Part shown: in pieces, positions 45,282-54,815 of the stretch
Numbering within the stretch: the stretch's first letter is position 1
Layout: the number at the start of each line of letters is the position of its first letter
Origin: Planctomycetota bacterium
GTDB lineage: Bacteria; Planctomycetota; UBA8742; UBA2392
Reading direction: 5' to 3'
Length of the DNA: 64,000 nt
Assembly (NCBI GenBank): GCA_027493625.1
Contig: JAOSKM010000001.1
Coordinates: 1,331,489-1,395,488 of the forward strand
Made by a program: the position numbers and the translations under genes
Notes under the pieces: generated by a model
Seen by the model: only the letters and a program-made list of their open reading frames with translations
What the model was told of the DNA's origin: nothing
The model's database searches: none

Positions 45282-46518
45282 ATGGCTTCAAACAGTGACG
45301 GCTACAGCCGTTCCCGACGGCGTTTCCTGCAGACCGGCATGGTCGCCGGCGGGCTGCTGATCGCGGCCTGCGGGCGCGAGAATTCGCAGGATCGCGTGCA
45401 TGCGGAGCCCAAGGACGCGCAGCCCGCGAAAGACGACGCCAAGCCCATCTACGGGGCGCTGATGTGCGGCGGGCGGCTCGTGCACGCCGAAACCGGCGAG
45501 GAAAAGTTCGTCTTCACCCAGCTCAGCATCGACCAGACCCTCAAGAACAAGGCCGAGAACAAACCGCAGGTCGCCCAGAAGCTGATCACGGACATCGGCT
45601 TCCTGGCGCACGGCGTGATCAAGAACCCCAACGCCAATCACAAGGTACTGGTGTTCGGAGAAGAAAGGCCCCGGCGGCGCGGAGATCGACCTGAAAGACA
45701 ACAAGCTCCTCGGGCGCATCAAGCCCGACAAGGGCTGCGCTTTCTACGGCCACGGCGCCTACAGCAAAGACGGCAAGCTGGTGTACGCCACCGAGTACGA
45801 CGAAGAAACCTACGCGGGCAAGATGACCATCCGCGACGCCACCGACTTCAAGCTGGTGGGCGAGTTCCCCACCCATGGCGAGTGGCCCCATGACTGCCAG
45901 TTCATCGACGACGGCAAGGTGGTCGCGATCACCAACGGCGGCGGCAACATCGAGGGTGGCGCGGTCCCCAACGTAACCTACGTCGAGGTCGGCACCGGCA
46001 AGCTGCTGGAGAAGATCGAGTTCGAGTCCGAACTCATGAACTCAGGCCACCTGATGATCTCGGACAACGGCGACCTCGCCGTCGCCCACGCCATGCGCGA
46101 GGGCCTTGATACCCGCGAGGCGCTGGGCGCCATCAGCCTGCGGCCGAAGGAAGGCAAGTTCAAAACCATGATCACCCCGGCCGAGGTCACGGGCGCCATG
46201 AAGGGCGAAACGCTGAGCCTGTGCATGCTGCCCGAAAAGAAGGTTGTAGCCGCAACCAACCCCTACGGGGCGCCCACGGGCATCGTCACCTTCTGGAACT
46301 ACGAGACCCAGAAGTACGTGGCCAAGCTCGAGCTCGAGCAGCCGCGCGGCGTGGCGCTGACGCTCGACAAGAAATTCTGGGTGATCACCTTCGGCAAGGC
46401 AAACCCGGGCGTGATCCTGGTGAGCACCGAGACCAACCGGCCGGAAGATCCGCCTGTGGCGTTTGTGGCCTCGAGCCAGGGCTCGCACGTGTACATCCAC
46501 GACTACTACGCGGCGTAA
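45282..46518 (+). CDS. Tat-exported DUF1513 family protein (frameshifted)
   Basis: A twin-arginine signal (SRSRRRFLQTGMVAGGLLIA) is followed by a Cys (AACG), possibly a Tat lipoprotein. The body is a beta-propeller-like DUF1513 protein: NGHGAYSKDG-type (here YGHGAYSKDGKLVYATEY), THGEWPHDCQFIDDGK, NSGHLMISDNGDLAVAH, and GVALTLDKKFWVITF. The first frame is lost near 45656; removing one G from the GG there gives FEKKGPGGAEIDLKDNKLLG and joins the halves. DUF1513 proteins occur with iron-uptake (imelysin/EfeO-like) loci in other bacteria; no such genes are seen here. Confidence 0.8.
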
Positions 46519-46689
46519 CGCTGTGAACAAATCCATCGGAATTCGGACTGCCGCCCCTTTCGGTGGACGTGGATGTGTTTCTATCATCTTTGCCATCAGA
46601 ACCGGCGCAGCGTCAGGCACTGTGAATGGCGGGCACCGGAGGTAACGACAGGGAGTCGCGGAAGCGTCTCCAAACAGGAGCAGTAAGGC
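46519..46689 (+). other. Leader region of the first cold-shock gene
   Basis: 171 bases without a gene. GTGGATGTGTTTCTATCAT (46568-46586) and the following TTTGCCATCAGAACCGGC weakly match the leaders of the second and third cold-shock genes. An AGGAG lies about 15 bases before the ATG. Confidence 0.45.
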
Positions 46690-46893
46690 ATGGCTACAGG
46701 TACCGTGAAGTGGTTCAACGATGACAAGGGCTACGGATTCATCACCCCCGACGACGGCGGTGCGGATCTGTTCGCGCACTACAGCGCGATCCAGAACGAG
46801 GGCTTCAAGTCCCTGAAGGAAGGCCAGAAGGTGGAGTACGAAGTCGGTCAGGGTCGCAAGGGCCCGGCGGCTGAGAACATCCGTCCTCTCTAA
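46690..46893 (+). CDS. CspA-family cold-shock protein 1
   Basis: 67 residues, a single cold-shock OB fold. RNP1 is KGYGFITP and RNP2 is DLFAHY. It binds single-stranded RNA and DNA and acts as an RNA chaperone. It is 90% or more identical by eye to the second copy. First of three tandem copies, each with its own leader and hairpin terminator. Confidence 0.96.
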   Translation: MATGTVKWFNDDKGYGFITPDDGGADLFAHYSAIQNEGFKSLKEGQKVEYEVGQGRKGPAAENIRPL

Positions 46894-47331
<438 letters not shown>

Positions 47332-47349
47332 CACCCAGAACGTCATCCG

Positions 47350-47386
47350 ACCGGACGGTCCTCGCGACCGTCCGGTTTGTTTTTTT
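47350..47386 (+). terminator. Rho-independent terminator of cold-shock gene 2
   Basis: ACCGGACGGTC and GACCGTCCGGT form an 11-bp stem, followed by TTGTTTTTTT. Confidence 0.9.
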
Positions 47387-47446
47387 CCAGATCCGCCCCG
47401 ACAGAAATTTGCTGCCGCGCACCCAATCAACAGGTGACGACCTGCG

Positions 47447-47483
47447 GTGGAGAACTATCCTTGTGCCAAGTGTAACAGGACCG
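47447..47483 (+). promoter_or_regulatory. Conserved leader element of cold-shock gene 3
   Basis: GTGGAGAACTATCCT followed by TGCCAAGTGTAACAGGACCGC, matching 47014-47050. Confidence 0.5.
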
Positions 47484-47548
47484 CGTGCCATCCACGAACG
47501 TGACAGGAAGGGCGCGGCCTAACAGGGAAAGGTCAGGAGCAAGCGAGT

Positions 47549-47752
47549 ATGCCTAAAGGTACGGTCAAGTGGTTCAACGACGACAAGGGTTTCGGCTTCA
47601 TCACGCCCGATGACGGCGGGCCCGACCTGTTCGTCCATTACAGCGCAATTGCCTCGGAGGGCTTCAAGTCCCTGAAGGAGGGACAGAAAGTGGAGTACGA
47701 CGTTGGCCAGGGACGCAAGGGCCCCGCGGCTGAAAACGTCAAGCCGCTCTAA
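47549..47752 (+). CDS. CspA-family cold-shock protein 3
   Basis: 67 residues. It begins [20 protein letters not shown] and has DLFVHY at RNP2, so it is the most divergent of the three copies. It is followed by a hairpin at 47768-47793. A weak gap in identity to copies 1 and 2 suggests an older duplication. Confidence 0.96.
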   Translation: MPKGTVKWFNDDKGFGFITPDDGGPDLFVHYSAIASEGFKSLKEGQKVEYDVGQGRKGPAAENVKPL

Positions 47753-47767
47753 CCCGCAACCCAATGA

Positions 47768-47793
47768 ACCGGGCGCCCCACGGGGCGCCCGGT
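47768..47793 (+). terminator. Hairpin after cold-shock gene 3
   Basis: ACCGGGCGCCC and GGGCGCCCGGT form an 11-bp stem, followed by CGCTTT. Confidence 0.7.
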
Positions 47794-47836
47794 CGCTTTA
47801 ACCACGCGACCGCTGCCCGTATGTCGCAGCCCGCGT

Positions 47837-47842
47837 TACAGT
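47837..47842 (+). promoter_or_regulatory. -10 element of rarA, predicted leaderless
   Basis: TACAGT ends 6 bases before the ATG at 47849. No Shine-Dalgarno sequence is present. Confidence 0.4.
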
Positions 47843-47848
47843 GGCGGC

Positions 47849-49213
47849 ATGGCGGACATGTTCGGAAAGCGCGCGAAAGAACTGGCGGCGAAGCAGGCGC
47901 CCCTGGCTGAGCGCATGCGCCCCCACAAGCCTGAAGACTACCTTGGCCAGCAGCAGCTGGTGGGCGTGGACGGCGCGCTGCGCGCGGTGCTTGACGGCGC
48001 CGAGGGCGCGCGGGTGCGCAACATGATTCTGTGGGGCCCGCCCGGCACCGGCAAAACCACGCTGGCGCGCCTGATTGCCGAGCGCAGCGGCATGGAGTTC
48101 GAGCCCCTGTCGGCCACCAGCAGCGGCGTGAAGGACATCCGCGACCTGCTTGACCGCGCGCGCCTGCGCCTGGGCGCCGACGGCAAGGCCACGCTGGTGT
48201 TCATCGACGAGATCCACCGCTTCAACAAGGCGCAGCAGGACTCGCTGCTGCACGCCGCCGAGGACGGGCTGATCACCCTGATCGGCGCCACCACCGAGAA
48301 CCCCAGCTTCGAGGTCAACGCCGCGCTGCTGTCGCGCTGCCGCGTGCACGTGCTGCAACCCCTGGACGAGAACGCCCTCAACGCGCTGCTGGACCGCGCG
48401 CTTTCCGAAGGCGTGCAGGTGAAGGGCATCAGCACCGACGAGCAAGGCCGCGCGGCCCTGCTGCGTTACGCGGGCGGCGACGCGCGCCGACTGCTGTCGG
48501 CCATCGAGAGCTGCGCCGACCTGCTGGCGCCGGAGCCCGCGGATCAGCGTATATTGACGCGTCAAGTGCTGGAGCGCGCGGTCGGTGAGCGCATGCTGCG
48601 CTACGACCGCGCCGGCGACCAGCACTACGACCTGGCCAGCGCCATGATCAAGTCCGTGCGCGGCAGCGACCCCCACGCCGCCATCTACTACGCCCTGCGC
48701 ATGCTGGCCGGCGGCGAGGACGTCAACTTCGTGGCGCGTCGGCTGGCGATCCTGGCATCCGAGGACATCGGCAACGCCGACCCGGGCGCGCTGAACCTGG
48801 CCGCCAGCGCCGTCAGCATCGTCAACTTCATCGGCATGCCCGAGGCCGAGTACACCATCTGCCAGCTCGCGGCCTACCTCGCGCTGGCGCCCAAGTCCAA
48901 CGCGGCCGCGCGGGCGCGCAGCGCCGCCCACGGCCTGATCCGCGAACACGGCGAGCTGCCGGTGCCCATGAACATCCGTAACGCGCCCACGAAGATGATG
49001 AAGGAAATGGGCATGGGCAAGGATTACCACTACGCCCACGACTACGAAGGCGGCTTCTACCCGGAGCCCCTGCTGCCCCAGAAGATCGAAGGCCAGCGCA
49101 TCTACGAGCCCGCCGAGCAGGGCTTCGAAGCCCGCCTGAAGAAGCGCCTGGCAGAGCTGGAAGACATGATCCGCAACAAGAAACAGGAGCCCGGAGCGCC
49201 AGCGACGGGTTAG
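47849..49213 (+). CDS. rarA: Replication-associated recombination protein RarA (MgsA)
   Basis: AAA+ clamp-loader-like ATPase acting at stalled replication forks. 454 residues. Walker A GPPGTGKTTLA near residue 63, Walker B LVFIDEIHRFNKAQQD near 117, sensor 1 IGATTENPSFEVN near 145, and the arginine-finger ALLSRCRV near 160. The C-terminal tetramerisation region contains KSVRGSDPHAAIYYALRMLAGGED and ASEDIGNADP, typical of RarA/WRNIP1. No Shine-Dalgarno sequence; a -10-like TACAGT lies 6 bases upstream. Confidence 0.96.
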   Translation: MADMFGKRAKELAAKQAPLAERMRPHKPEDYLGQQQLVGVDGALRAVLDGAEGARVRNMILWGPPGTGKTTLARLIAERSGMEFEPLSATSSGVKDIRDLLDRARLRLGADGKATLVFIDEIHRFNKAQQDSLLHAAEDGLITLIGATTENPSFEVNAALLSRCRVHVLQPLDENALNALLDRALSEGVQVKGISTDEQGRAALLRYAGGDARRLLSAIESCADLLAPEPADQRILTRQVLERAVGERMLRYDRAGDQHYDLASAMIKSVRGSDPHAAIYYALRMLAGGEDVNFVARRLAILASEDIGNADPGALNLAASAVSIVNFIGMPEAEYTICQLAAYLALAPKSNAAARARSAAHGLIREHGELPVPMNIRNAPTKMMKEMGMGKDYHYAHDYEGGFYPEPLLPQKIEGQRIYEPAEQGFEARLKKRLAELEDMIRNKKQEPGAPATG

Positions 49214-49220
49214 CGCGCGA

Positions 49221-49439
49221 TCACCAGAAGTTGCGTTTGTGTGGCGGGATAGTGAACAGCCAGATAATCAGGCCCAGGAAGGCCAAGGACAGCAGCACCG
49301 AGCCTACTCGGGCAATGGTCGCCAACGCGGCACCAGCGGCCGTAAAAGCCGCCATCAACATCAAGAAGATGCCGATCCCAGTGCCCAACATCCACACCGG
49401 ACCGTTTGACTCCACCCTGGATTTGAGCCAATTCAACAT
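49221..49439 (-). CDS. Small two-helix membrane protein
   Basis: 72 residues with two hydrophobic helices (GTGIGIFLMLMAAFTAAGAAL and SVLLSLAFLGLIIWLF) and a short basic C-terminal end (PPHKRNFW). Convergent with rarA. No family is recognised. Confidence 0.6.
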   Translation of the reverse strand: MLNWLKSRVESNGPVWMLGTGIGIFLMLMAAFTAAGAALATIARVGSVLLSLAFLGLIIWLFTIPPHKRNFW

Positions 49440-49546
49440 GAAGGAAGCGTACCGCGTGCGGCAGCCACGTGCGCTTACTCGTCAAGGGCAGATTTGGAAT
49501 CGTCGCACCCCTACCCGTCGCTTGCGCTCCGGGCTCCTGTTCACTC

Positions 49547-50188
49547 TCAAGGCCGTACGAACTCGGCCCACAGTTCGTGGCTCTGCCGGCGCTCCACGCT
49601 GTGGGGCGTGATCTCGAGCTTGCGGATCTCGAAGTGCGGCCGGTACAGCTCCAGCACCTGCTCGCGCGTGACGTCAAAGGGCGGGCCGCCTTCGCGCCCG
49701 TGGTTGTAGAAGCAGCCGATCAGCATGCCGCCCGGCTTCAGCAGCTCCAGCGCGAGCTGCACGTACTCCGGGCACCGGCGCGGATCGATCGCCACGAAGC
49801 AGGTGTACTCGTACAGGTAATCGAACCTGCCGCGCTCGCTGTTCGGCAGCTCGAAGATGTCCGCCTGCCGGAACTCGAACTTGCCCGGAGCGCCCCTCGA
49901 CTGCTCGTTGGCACGTTCAACCGCCAGAGGCGCGAAGTCCACACCCACCGCCTCAAACCCCGCGGCCGCGAACTCGCGCACGTCATGGCCGTAGCCGCAG
50001 CCGGGCACGCAGACGCGCCCGGGCGCTGCGCCGGAGTGTTTCAGCCAGTACTGCAGGGGCGGCGCGGGTCGGCCGATGTTCCAGCCGGGGCTGTCCTGCT
50101 CCAGATAAATGGCATTCCAGTAGCCGGATGTGCTAACCTTTTCTGTCGATCCATCCTTGGGAGAATCGGGTGGAGCACCACTGGGCAT
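49547..50188 (-). CDS. SAM-dependent methyltransferase, TPMT-like
   Basis: About 213 residues. YWNAIYLEQDSPGWNIGRPAPPL near residue 22 is the thiopurine-methyltransferase-family N-terminal signature (W...tgWdxGxpxp). It is followed by the SAM-binding VCVPGCGYGHDVREFAAAGF near 57 and the GVDFAPLAVERA acidic-loop segment. Family members methylate thiols, selenium or halides. The start codon (50186-50188) overlaps, on the opposite strand, the start codon of the next gene in a shared CATG; AAAGGTG upstream is a good ribosome-binding site. Confidence 0.8.
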   Translation of the reverse strand: MPSGAPPDSPKDGSTEKVSTSGYWNAIYLEQDSPGWNIGRPAPPLQYWLKHSGAAPGRVCVPGCGYGHDVREFAAAGFEAVGVDFAPLAVERANEQSRGAPGKFEFRQADIFELPNSERGRFDYLYEYTCFVAIDPRRCPEYVQLALELLKPGGMLIGCFYNHGREGGPPFDVTREQVLELYRPHFEIRKLEITPHSVERRQSHELWAEFVRP

Positions 50189-50867
50189 GACGGCACCTTT
50201 CACACAACAGCAGTTGATGGGTCTGGCGGCCCGCTATAACGAGTACATCGAGCCGCTGCAAATCCTGATCTACGTGCCCACGCTGCTGATCTTCGTGCTG
50301 CTGCTGCGCGGCACGAAACAGGATACCAGCCGCGGCGTGCTGCTGCTGCTGGGCGCCGAGTGGGCGATGGTCGGCGTGCTGTTCTTCTTCAACATCATGA
50401 CCAGCGCGCACTGGATCGGCTACCTGGGCGGCGCGATCTTCCTGCTGGCCGGCCTGTACTACTCCGTGGCGGCCTCCTACAGCTTCCCGCCCCACTTCCG
50501 CTGGCGTCGCGACAACCCCTCGCTGGTGTCGCTGCTGATCACGGCCATCGGCGTGGTCGGCTACCCCGGCTTCAGCTGGCTGCTGGGCCGCGACTACCCC
50601 TACGTAACGACTTACGGCCTGATGCCCGGCTCGGTCACGTTGCTCACCATGGGCGTGATGGTTTCCGCGCGCCCGGCGCCGCGGCTGTGGCTGCTGCTGC
50701 CGCCGCTGCTGGTGGCGCTTTCGTCGGTGCTGACCATCTGGTGGTGGAGGTTGTGGGAAGACCTGGTGCTGCTGCCCATGGCGATGCTGGCCCTCGCGGC
50801 ATGGCTCAAGTGGCGCGGCAAGCTGACGCAGGCCCCGACCAAGGACACCATCCGCTTCGATTTCTGA
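50187..50867 (+). CDS. DUF6064-like multi-pass membrane protein
   Basis: 226 residues. MTAPFTQQQLMGLAARYNEY at the N-terminus, about six membrane helices (LQILIYVPTLLIFVLLL, WAMVGVLFFFNIM, YLGGAIFLLAGLYYSVAA and others). This layout matches DUF6064 membrane proteins of unknown function. The ATG shares CATG with the divergent methyltransferase; an alternative GTG start at 50130 would overlap that gene further. The stop codon abuts that of the convergent HemJ-like gene. Confidence 0.75.
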   Translation: MTAPFTQQQLMGLAARYNEYIEPLQILIYVPTLLIFVLLLRGTKQDTSRGVLLLLGAEWAMVGVLFFFNIMTSAHWIGYLGGAIFLLAGLYYSVAASYSFPPHFRWRRDNPSLVSLLITAIGVVGYPGFSWLLGRDYPYVTTYGLMPGSVTLLTMGVMVSARPAPRLWLLLPPLLVALSSVLTIWWWRLWEDLVLLPMAMLALAAWLKWRGKLTQAPTKDTIRFDF

Positions 50868-51566
50868 TCAGTCGAGTGTGGGGCCCGCGTAGGCCAGCGG
50901 GCGCGCGATCACCAGCACCAGGATCAGCAGCAGCAGCGCCGCCACCAGCCCGTGCACCATCGAGTACTTCGCGCGACTGTCGCCGAGGCCCAGTTTACGC
51001 CCGCCCACAAAGCCGCCGGCGAAACACAGCAGCGCCGCGCCGTAACCGATGAAACGCGAGGCCGGCCCGACGCCCGCACCAGCCAGCGCCAGCCACACCA
51101 CGGTGTTGCCGAACAGGGCGGCCATCAGCCCCAGCAGCGCGGCAAGCGGCCAGGCGCGCGTGGGCTGATCGCAGCGCGCGAGCCGGAAAATCTGCGCGCC
51201 GACCCAGATTTCGGTCAGCGCCAACAGCGTGAACGACACCAGCTTGATGTGGAAGGTGATGTACCAGAACGTCGGCGCGCCATCGGGGGTACGCGGCTTC
51301 AGGTAGTTGCGCAGGGCCTCACCCGGGTTGTTGAACGAGGCGCTGCCCACGCCGTGCAGCATCAGCAGGCCTGTAACCAGCACCAGCAGCGCCCCGGGCG
51401 CGGCAACGGCCAGCCACATGCGCTTCATCAGGGGTGAAAGCCGCTGCTGCAGCTCAGGGGGCTGCTGCACGTGAAAGCCCAGCAGACGCGTCATCACCAG
51501 CAACTGCCCCAGCCACAGGAACAGGCCCAGCAGGTGAAAGGTGAGGATCCAGAGGTTCGCGGCCAT
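50868..51566 (-). CDS. HemJ/CopD-like membrane protein
   Basis: 232 residues and about six hydrophobic helices. The N-terminal half resembles HemJ (protoporphyrinogen IX oxidase, UPF0093): LWILTFHLLGLFLWLGQLLVMTRLL with a membrane His near residue 11, LMKRMWLAVAAPGALLVLVTGLLML near 46, and ITFHIKLVSFTLLALTEIW near 104. HemJ proteins are usually four-helix and about 140-190 residues; this one has extra helices, so CopD/DUF2269-type relatives are equally possible. Function is tentative. Confidence 0.55.
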   Translation of the reverse strand: MAANLWILTFHLLGLFLWLGQLLVMTRLLGFHVQQPPELQQRLSPLMKRMWLAVAAPGALLVLVTGLLMLHGVGSASFNNPGEALRNYLKPRTPDGAPTFWYITFHIKLVSFTLLALTEIWVGAQIFRLARCDQPTRAWPLAALLGLMAALFGNTVVWLALAGAGVGPASRFIGYGAALLCFAGGFVGGRKLGLGDSRAKYSMVHGLVAALLLLILVLVIARPLAYAGPTLD

Positions 51567-51622
51567 GGCCGCAATCTAGCCAGCACAGAACCAGCAGAAA
51601 GGGGACGCGCGGAAAAACCGTG

Positions 51623-51994
51623 CTAGGCGGAAGGAGGCTGATTGTCGGGCCTGGCAGCGTCCGGCTTGACGGCGTTGGGGTTCAGCAGCGTGCTTTCGCC
51701 CTTGCGCCGGCCGCGGTCTGAGCGGTCGAACTGGACCTGCGGCGGCTGCACGGTGGGCGCGTGCCAGTCGGTGCGCGTGATGCAGAACTCGTTCACGCAA
51801 TGGTCCAGCGCCTCACCCAGCGTCTCGAACCACTGCTGCAGCATCATGTCAGCCAGCTCGTCCGCGAAGCCTTCGCCTGCCGCTTCGTCGTTCCAGCCAA
51901 GCAGCACGTAGCCCCGCTTGTTGTCACCCTCCAGCGAGAAGTGCTGGAAGGGCAACTGTAACTCCTCTGGTGCGTCGTATGAGAAGCGGATCAT
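51623..51994 (-). CDS. Hypothetical protein
   Basis: About 123 residues from MIRFSYDAPEE. A compact N-terminal part (LQLPFQHFSLEGDNKRGYVLLG, then ADELADMMLQQWFETLGEAL and CITRTDWHAP) is followed by a disordered, proline- and asparagine-rich tail. No family is recognised. Confidence 0.6.
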   Translation of the reverse strand: MIRFSYDAPEELQLPFQHFSLEGDNKRGYVLLGWNDEAAGEGFADELADMMLQQWFETLGEALDHCVNEFCITRTDWHAPTVQPPQVQFDRSDRGRRKGESTLLNPNAVKPDAARPDNQPPSA

Positions 51995-52086
51995 GATCAG
52001 TGCTTGCCGTTTGCGGCGGAAACTAGCTCCGACCGCCATCCCCACAAGTGCATAGTGTGCACCAAGTGCAACTGATCGGGAAGGGA

Positions 52087-52929
52087 CTACAGCGTGCGCA
52101 GAAAATGTGACAAAGCCGCCTCCGTCGCCTGCTCAAGCTCAGGCGTCGCGCCCCCGAACGGATGGGCCGCACCGAACGTGTGGCCGGTGTCTTCGATCGT
52201 CAGCAGCTTCGCGTTGTCGCCCGCGCAGTCCAGCAGGTCGTGAGCCTCTTCCAGCGGCACCGTCTCATCGGCCGAGCCGTGCACCAGCAGCCATGGGATG
52301 GTCACGGTACTCGCCGCGGCGCGGATGTCGAAAGCTTCCGGGTGCTGTTTCAGCTCGTCGAAGAACTCGCGCCCGATGCGCATGATCTGGCCGGTGCGCG
52401 CGTTCTCGATGGGCACGTGGCCGAGCGCTTTCAGCGCGCGCTGCACATCGCCCTCATCGAGGCGGTTGGCGCGGTTCACTCCGGCCCACGTCACCAGGCT
52501 GCGCACGCGGGAGTCTTTGGCCGCCATCAGCAGCGCCAGCCCGCCCCCCATGCTGTGACCCAGCAATCCAAGCCGCGCCGGGTTGGGCTGCGCCTTGCCG
52601 GTGAGACGGCCGGCGAACGCGGCCTGCAGCACCTGCTGCATGTCAAAGACGCGTTTCGACCAGGTGTCGCGCTCGAACAGGTCGAGGCGCTCGAAGGTTT
52701 CCCAGTTGTCGCCCACGCCGTTGTGGGAAAGGTTGATGACGGCCGCGGCCAGGCCGCCTTCCGCCAGCCTGCGCCCCAGCCACGGGAAGCAGCCCCAGTT
52801 CTTGAAGCCCTTGAAGCCGGGGATCACGATTACCAGCGGAGGCTGCCCGGCGTCGGGCAGGTAGAGATCGCCGGTGATCCTCGCGCCGTCAGCGCCGGCC
52901 AGAGTGAAGCTGTCGTCGGGGCTACTCAT
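52087..52929 (-). CDS. Alpha/beta hydrolase (dienelactone-hydrolase or acyl-peptidase-like)
   Basis: 280 residues, cytoplasmic. The nucleophile elbow is GHSMGGGLAL near residue 128 (Ser), the acid is in VHGSADETVPL near 228 and His is in IEDTGHTFGAAHPF near 255. The oxyanion region VIVIPGFKGFKNWG lies near 33. Such hydrolases act on small esters or lipids; the substrate is unknown. It is followed upstream by heptamer element O. Confidence 0.85.
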   Translation of the reverse strand: MSSPDDSFTLAGADGARITGDLYLPDAGQPPLVIVIPGFKGFKNWGCFPWLGRRLAEGGLAAAVINLSHNGVGDNWETFERLDLFERDTWSKRVFDMQQVLQAAFAGRLTGKAQPNPARLGLLGHSMGGGLALLMAAKDSRVRSLVTWAGVNRANRLDEGDVQRALKALGHVPIENARTGQIMRIGREFFDELKQHPEAFDIRAAASTVTIPWLLVHGSADETVPLEEAHDLLDCAGDNAKLLTIEDTGHTFGAAHPFGGATPELEQATEAALSHFLRTL

Positions 52930-52963
52930 CGCAGCCCCACATGTCTGGTGCTTAGAGGCAGCG

Positions 52964-53041
52964 AATTGCCAACAACCAACGAGTACGCTGCTGTGCCGGG
53001 CCAATTGGTAACTGGTAATTGGTTATTGGTCATTTGCTGTT
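52964..53041. repeat. Heptamer element O (TTGGTAA units)
   Basis: Right arm 53003-53036: AATTGGT, AACTGGT, AATTGGT and TATTGGT in tandem (7-bp period). Left arm 52964-52988: inverted ATTGCCA/ACAACCA units. A/T-rich against the GC-rich background. Confidence 0.7.
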
Positions 53042-53057
53042 GTGGTTTGAAGCAGCG

Positions 53058-53753
53058 CTACTCGTCCGAGTCCGGCGCGTTGATTTCCGCCTCTTCGATT
53101 TCCGCTTCGTCTTCATCCACGTTGGGCGCGGCGAGGTCGCCTTCGCTGGGCAACTCGCTGATGCTGCGCAGGCCGAACGCGCGCAGGAATTCGGCCGTGG
53201 TGCCGTACAGCGCGGGTGCGCCGGGTTTGCTGCCGTCGCGCCTGGCGACCTTGATCAGCCCGCGGTCCAGCAGCGCGCGCACCAGGTGGTCGCTGCCCGC
53301 GCCGCGGATGTTCTCGAGTTCGCTGCGCCCCAGGGGCTGTTTGTAGGCGATGATGGCCAGCGCTTCCAGCGTGGCGGGTGACAGCTTCTGCGCCTCGCGC
53401 TCGCGGACCAGCTGGCGCAGCAACTCGTCGTGCTCGGGGCGCGTGGTCAGCTGGTAGCCCTGGGCCAGCTCCTGAAGCGTGAAGGCTGAGCCCATTTCTT
53501 CGTAGCGCTTCTGCAGCAGCTCAAGCGCCTGCTTGACGGGGATCACGCTGGTCAGGCCCACCAGCTCGGCCAGGCGGCGCGCGGCGACCGGGCGGCTGTG
53601 CACGAACAGCAGCGCCTCGAGCCGCGCCGCCAGCGTATCCTGCGGCAACGCGGCCCCGGCGATCACGCTGCCCGCGGCGGTCGCGTCATCCAAGCCTTCG
53701 TCTTCGTTGCCGGGCTCGAAGGTCTGCCCGGGTGTTGGTTCGGTTCCGGCCAT
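53058..53753 (-). CDS. scpB: Segregation and condensation protein B
   Basis: Winged-helix partner of the SMC condensin. The core is RLEALLFVHSRPVAARRLAEL near residue 43, FTLQELAQGYQLTTRPEH near 90, LSPATLEALAIIAYKQPLGRSELENIRG near 122 and the ARRDGSKPGAPALYGTTAEFL C-terminal signature near 170, all typical of ScpB. N- and C-terminal acidic extensions are present. scpA and smc are not in the window. Confidence 0.93.
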   Translation of the reverse strand: MAGTEPTPGQTFEPGNEDEGLDDATAAGSVIAGAALPQDTLAARLEALLFVHSRPVAARRLAELVGLTSVIPVKQALELLQKRYEEMGSAFTLQELAQGYQLTTRPEHDELLRQLVREREAQKLSPATLEALAIIAYKQPLGRSELENIRGAGSDHLVRALLDRGLIKVARRDGSKPGAPALYGTTAEFLRAFGLRSISELPSEGDLAAPNVDEDEAEIEEAEINAPDSDE

Positions 53754-53802
53754 GTGGTGTTTCTAAGTGGGCGCCTCACGGGGCGCCAGTGTCCCGAAAA
53801 AC

Positions 53803-54815
53803 TTACTTGTCGCCCGCCTTGCAGTCCCAGCCAGGCATGCGGCGCTCGTAGGTGTACAGGCCGCCGGCCGCCGTGGCATAACGCCACTTCTTGACCATGG
53901 TGTCGCTGGGGTCGGCGCCCTTGATGCATGCGTCGCGCTGGTGGAAGAACTCGGCCTCGTTGGCCGGGTAGAATTTCACCTTGCGCAGCAGCCAGTAGAA
54001 GTCGCCGACCTTGATCGGCTCGCTGGTATCGCCCTCTTTCAGTGCCCAGAAGGCATCTTCGGCGGTCGTGTCCTGGGTGCCGTCAAAGTCAAAGGTGCCG
54101 TCCTTGCGGTATGCGGTGCCCAGCAGCCCGCCGTTCTGGCGGGTGTGCATGTCTTCACTGAACTGGCGCGCCAGCAGGCTGAAGCTTTCACCCTTCATCA
54201 GGCGCTCTCGTACTTTCCGGATGTCGGCCAGGCTGCGCATCTTGATGCCCTCGGCCTCGGCGCTGTCGGTCGAGAAGCGCCAGTAGTTGATCACCATGCG
54301 GCGCGTCAGCAGCTCGCGGGCCACGCCCTTCTGGTGGTTCTCGAACTCCAGGGGCGTCATGTCGTACTTAAGCTTCAGGAACTCCTCGCGGCTGTACGGC
54401 TTTTCCTCCAGGCCGCTCTCGCGCTGGGCCTTCACGATCTGCTTGTTGAGTTCCTGGAAGTTCTTCTCCCAGTCCGTCTGCATGCGCTCGAACTCGGCCG
54501 TCAGCTCAAGCCGGTTGGGGCGCGCGCCAATCCGCTCCGATTCCAGCAGCAGCAGGCGCTCGGCGAGCAGGCTGTCCAGCGCGGCGCCGGCGCTGCGCTG
54601 GTCGGCGTCCATGTAGATCTTCTCGCGCTCCACGATACGCTGGATGAACTCCTCGGCGCTGATCACGTCGTCCCCGACGCGCGCGATTTCGTTCACCTTC
54701 AGCGTGCGCGCCGGTTTTCGGCTTCCTTGTCCTGAGCGCCGGCCACGAAGCCCAGCGCGCCGGCCGCGACCACGGCCGCGGCAACCACGCATGCACGTAG
54801 GATCGGCTTCTTCAT
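53803..54815 (-). CDS. Exported parvulin-type peptidyl-prolyl isomerase 2 (frameshifted near start)
   Basis: Signal peptide MKKPILRACVVAAAVVAAGA (ATG 54813-54815, overlapping the previous stop as TGATG). The frame then needs one added A in the T4 run at 54715-54718 to join ...EAE to KPARTLKVNEIARVGDDVIS. The body shows an N-terminal helical chaperone-like domain and a parvulin-like segment (KGESFSLLARQFSEDMHTRQ, NGGLLGTAYRK, ALKEGDTSEPIKVGDFYWLL). The C-terminus YERRMPGWDCKAG matches that of the upstream paralogue. Periplasmic folding of envelope proteins is inferred. Confidence 0.75.
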
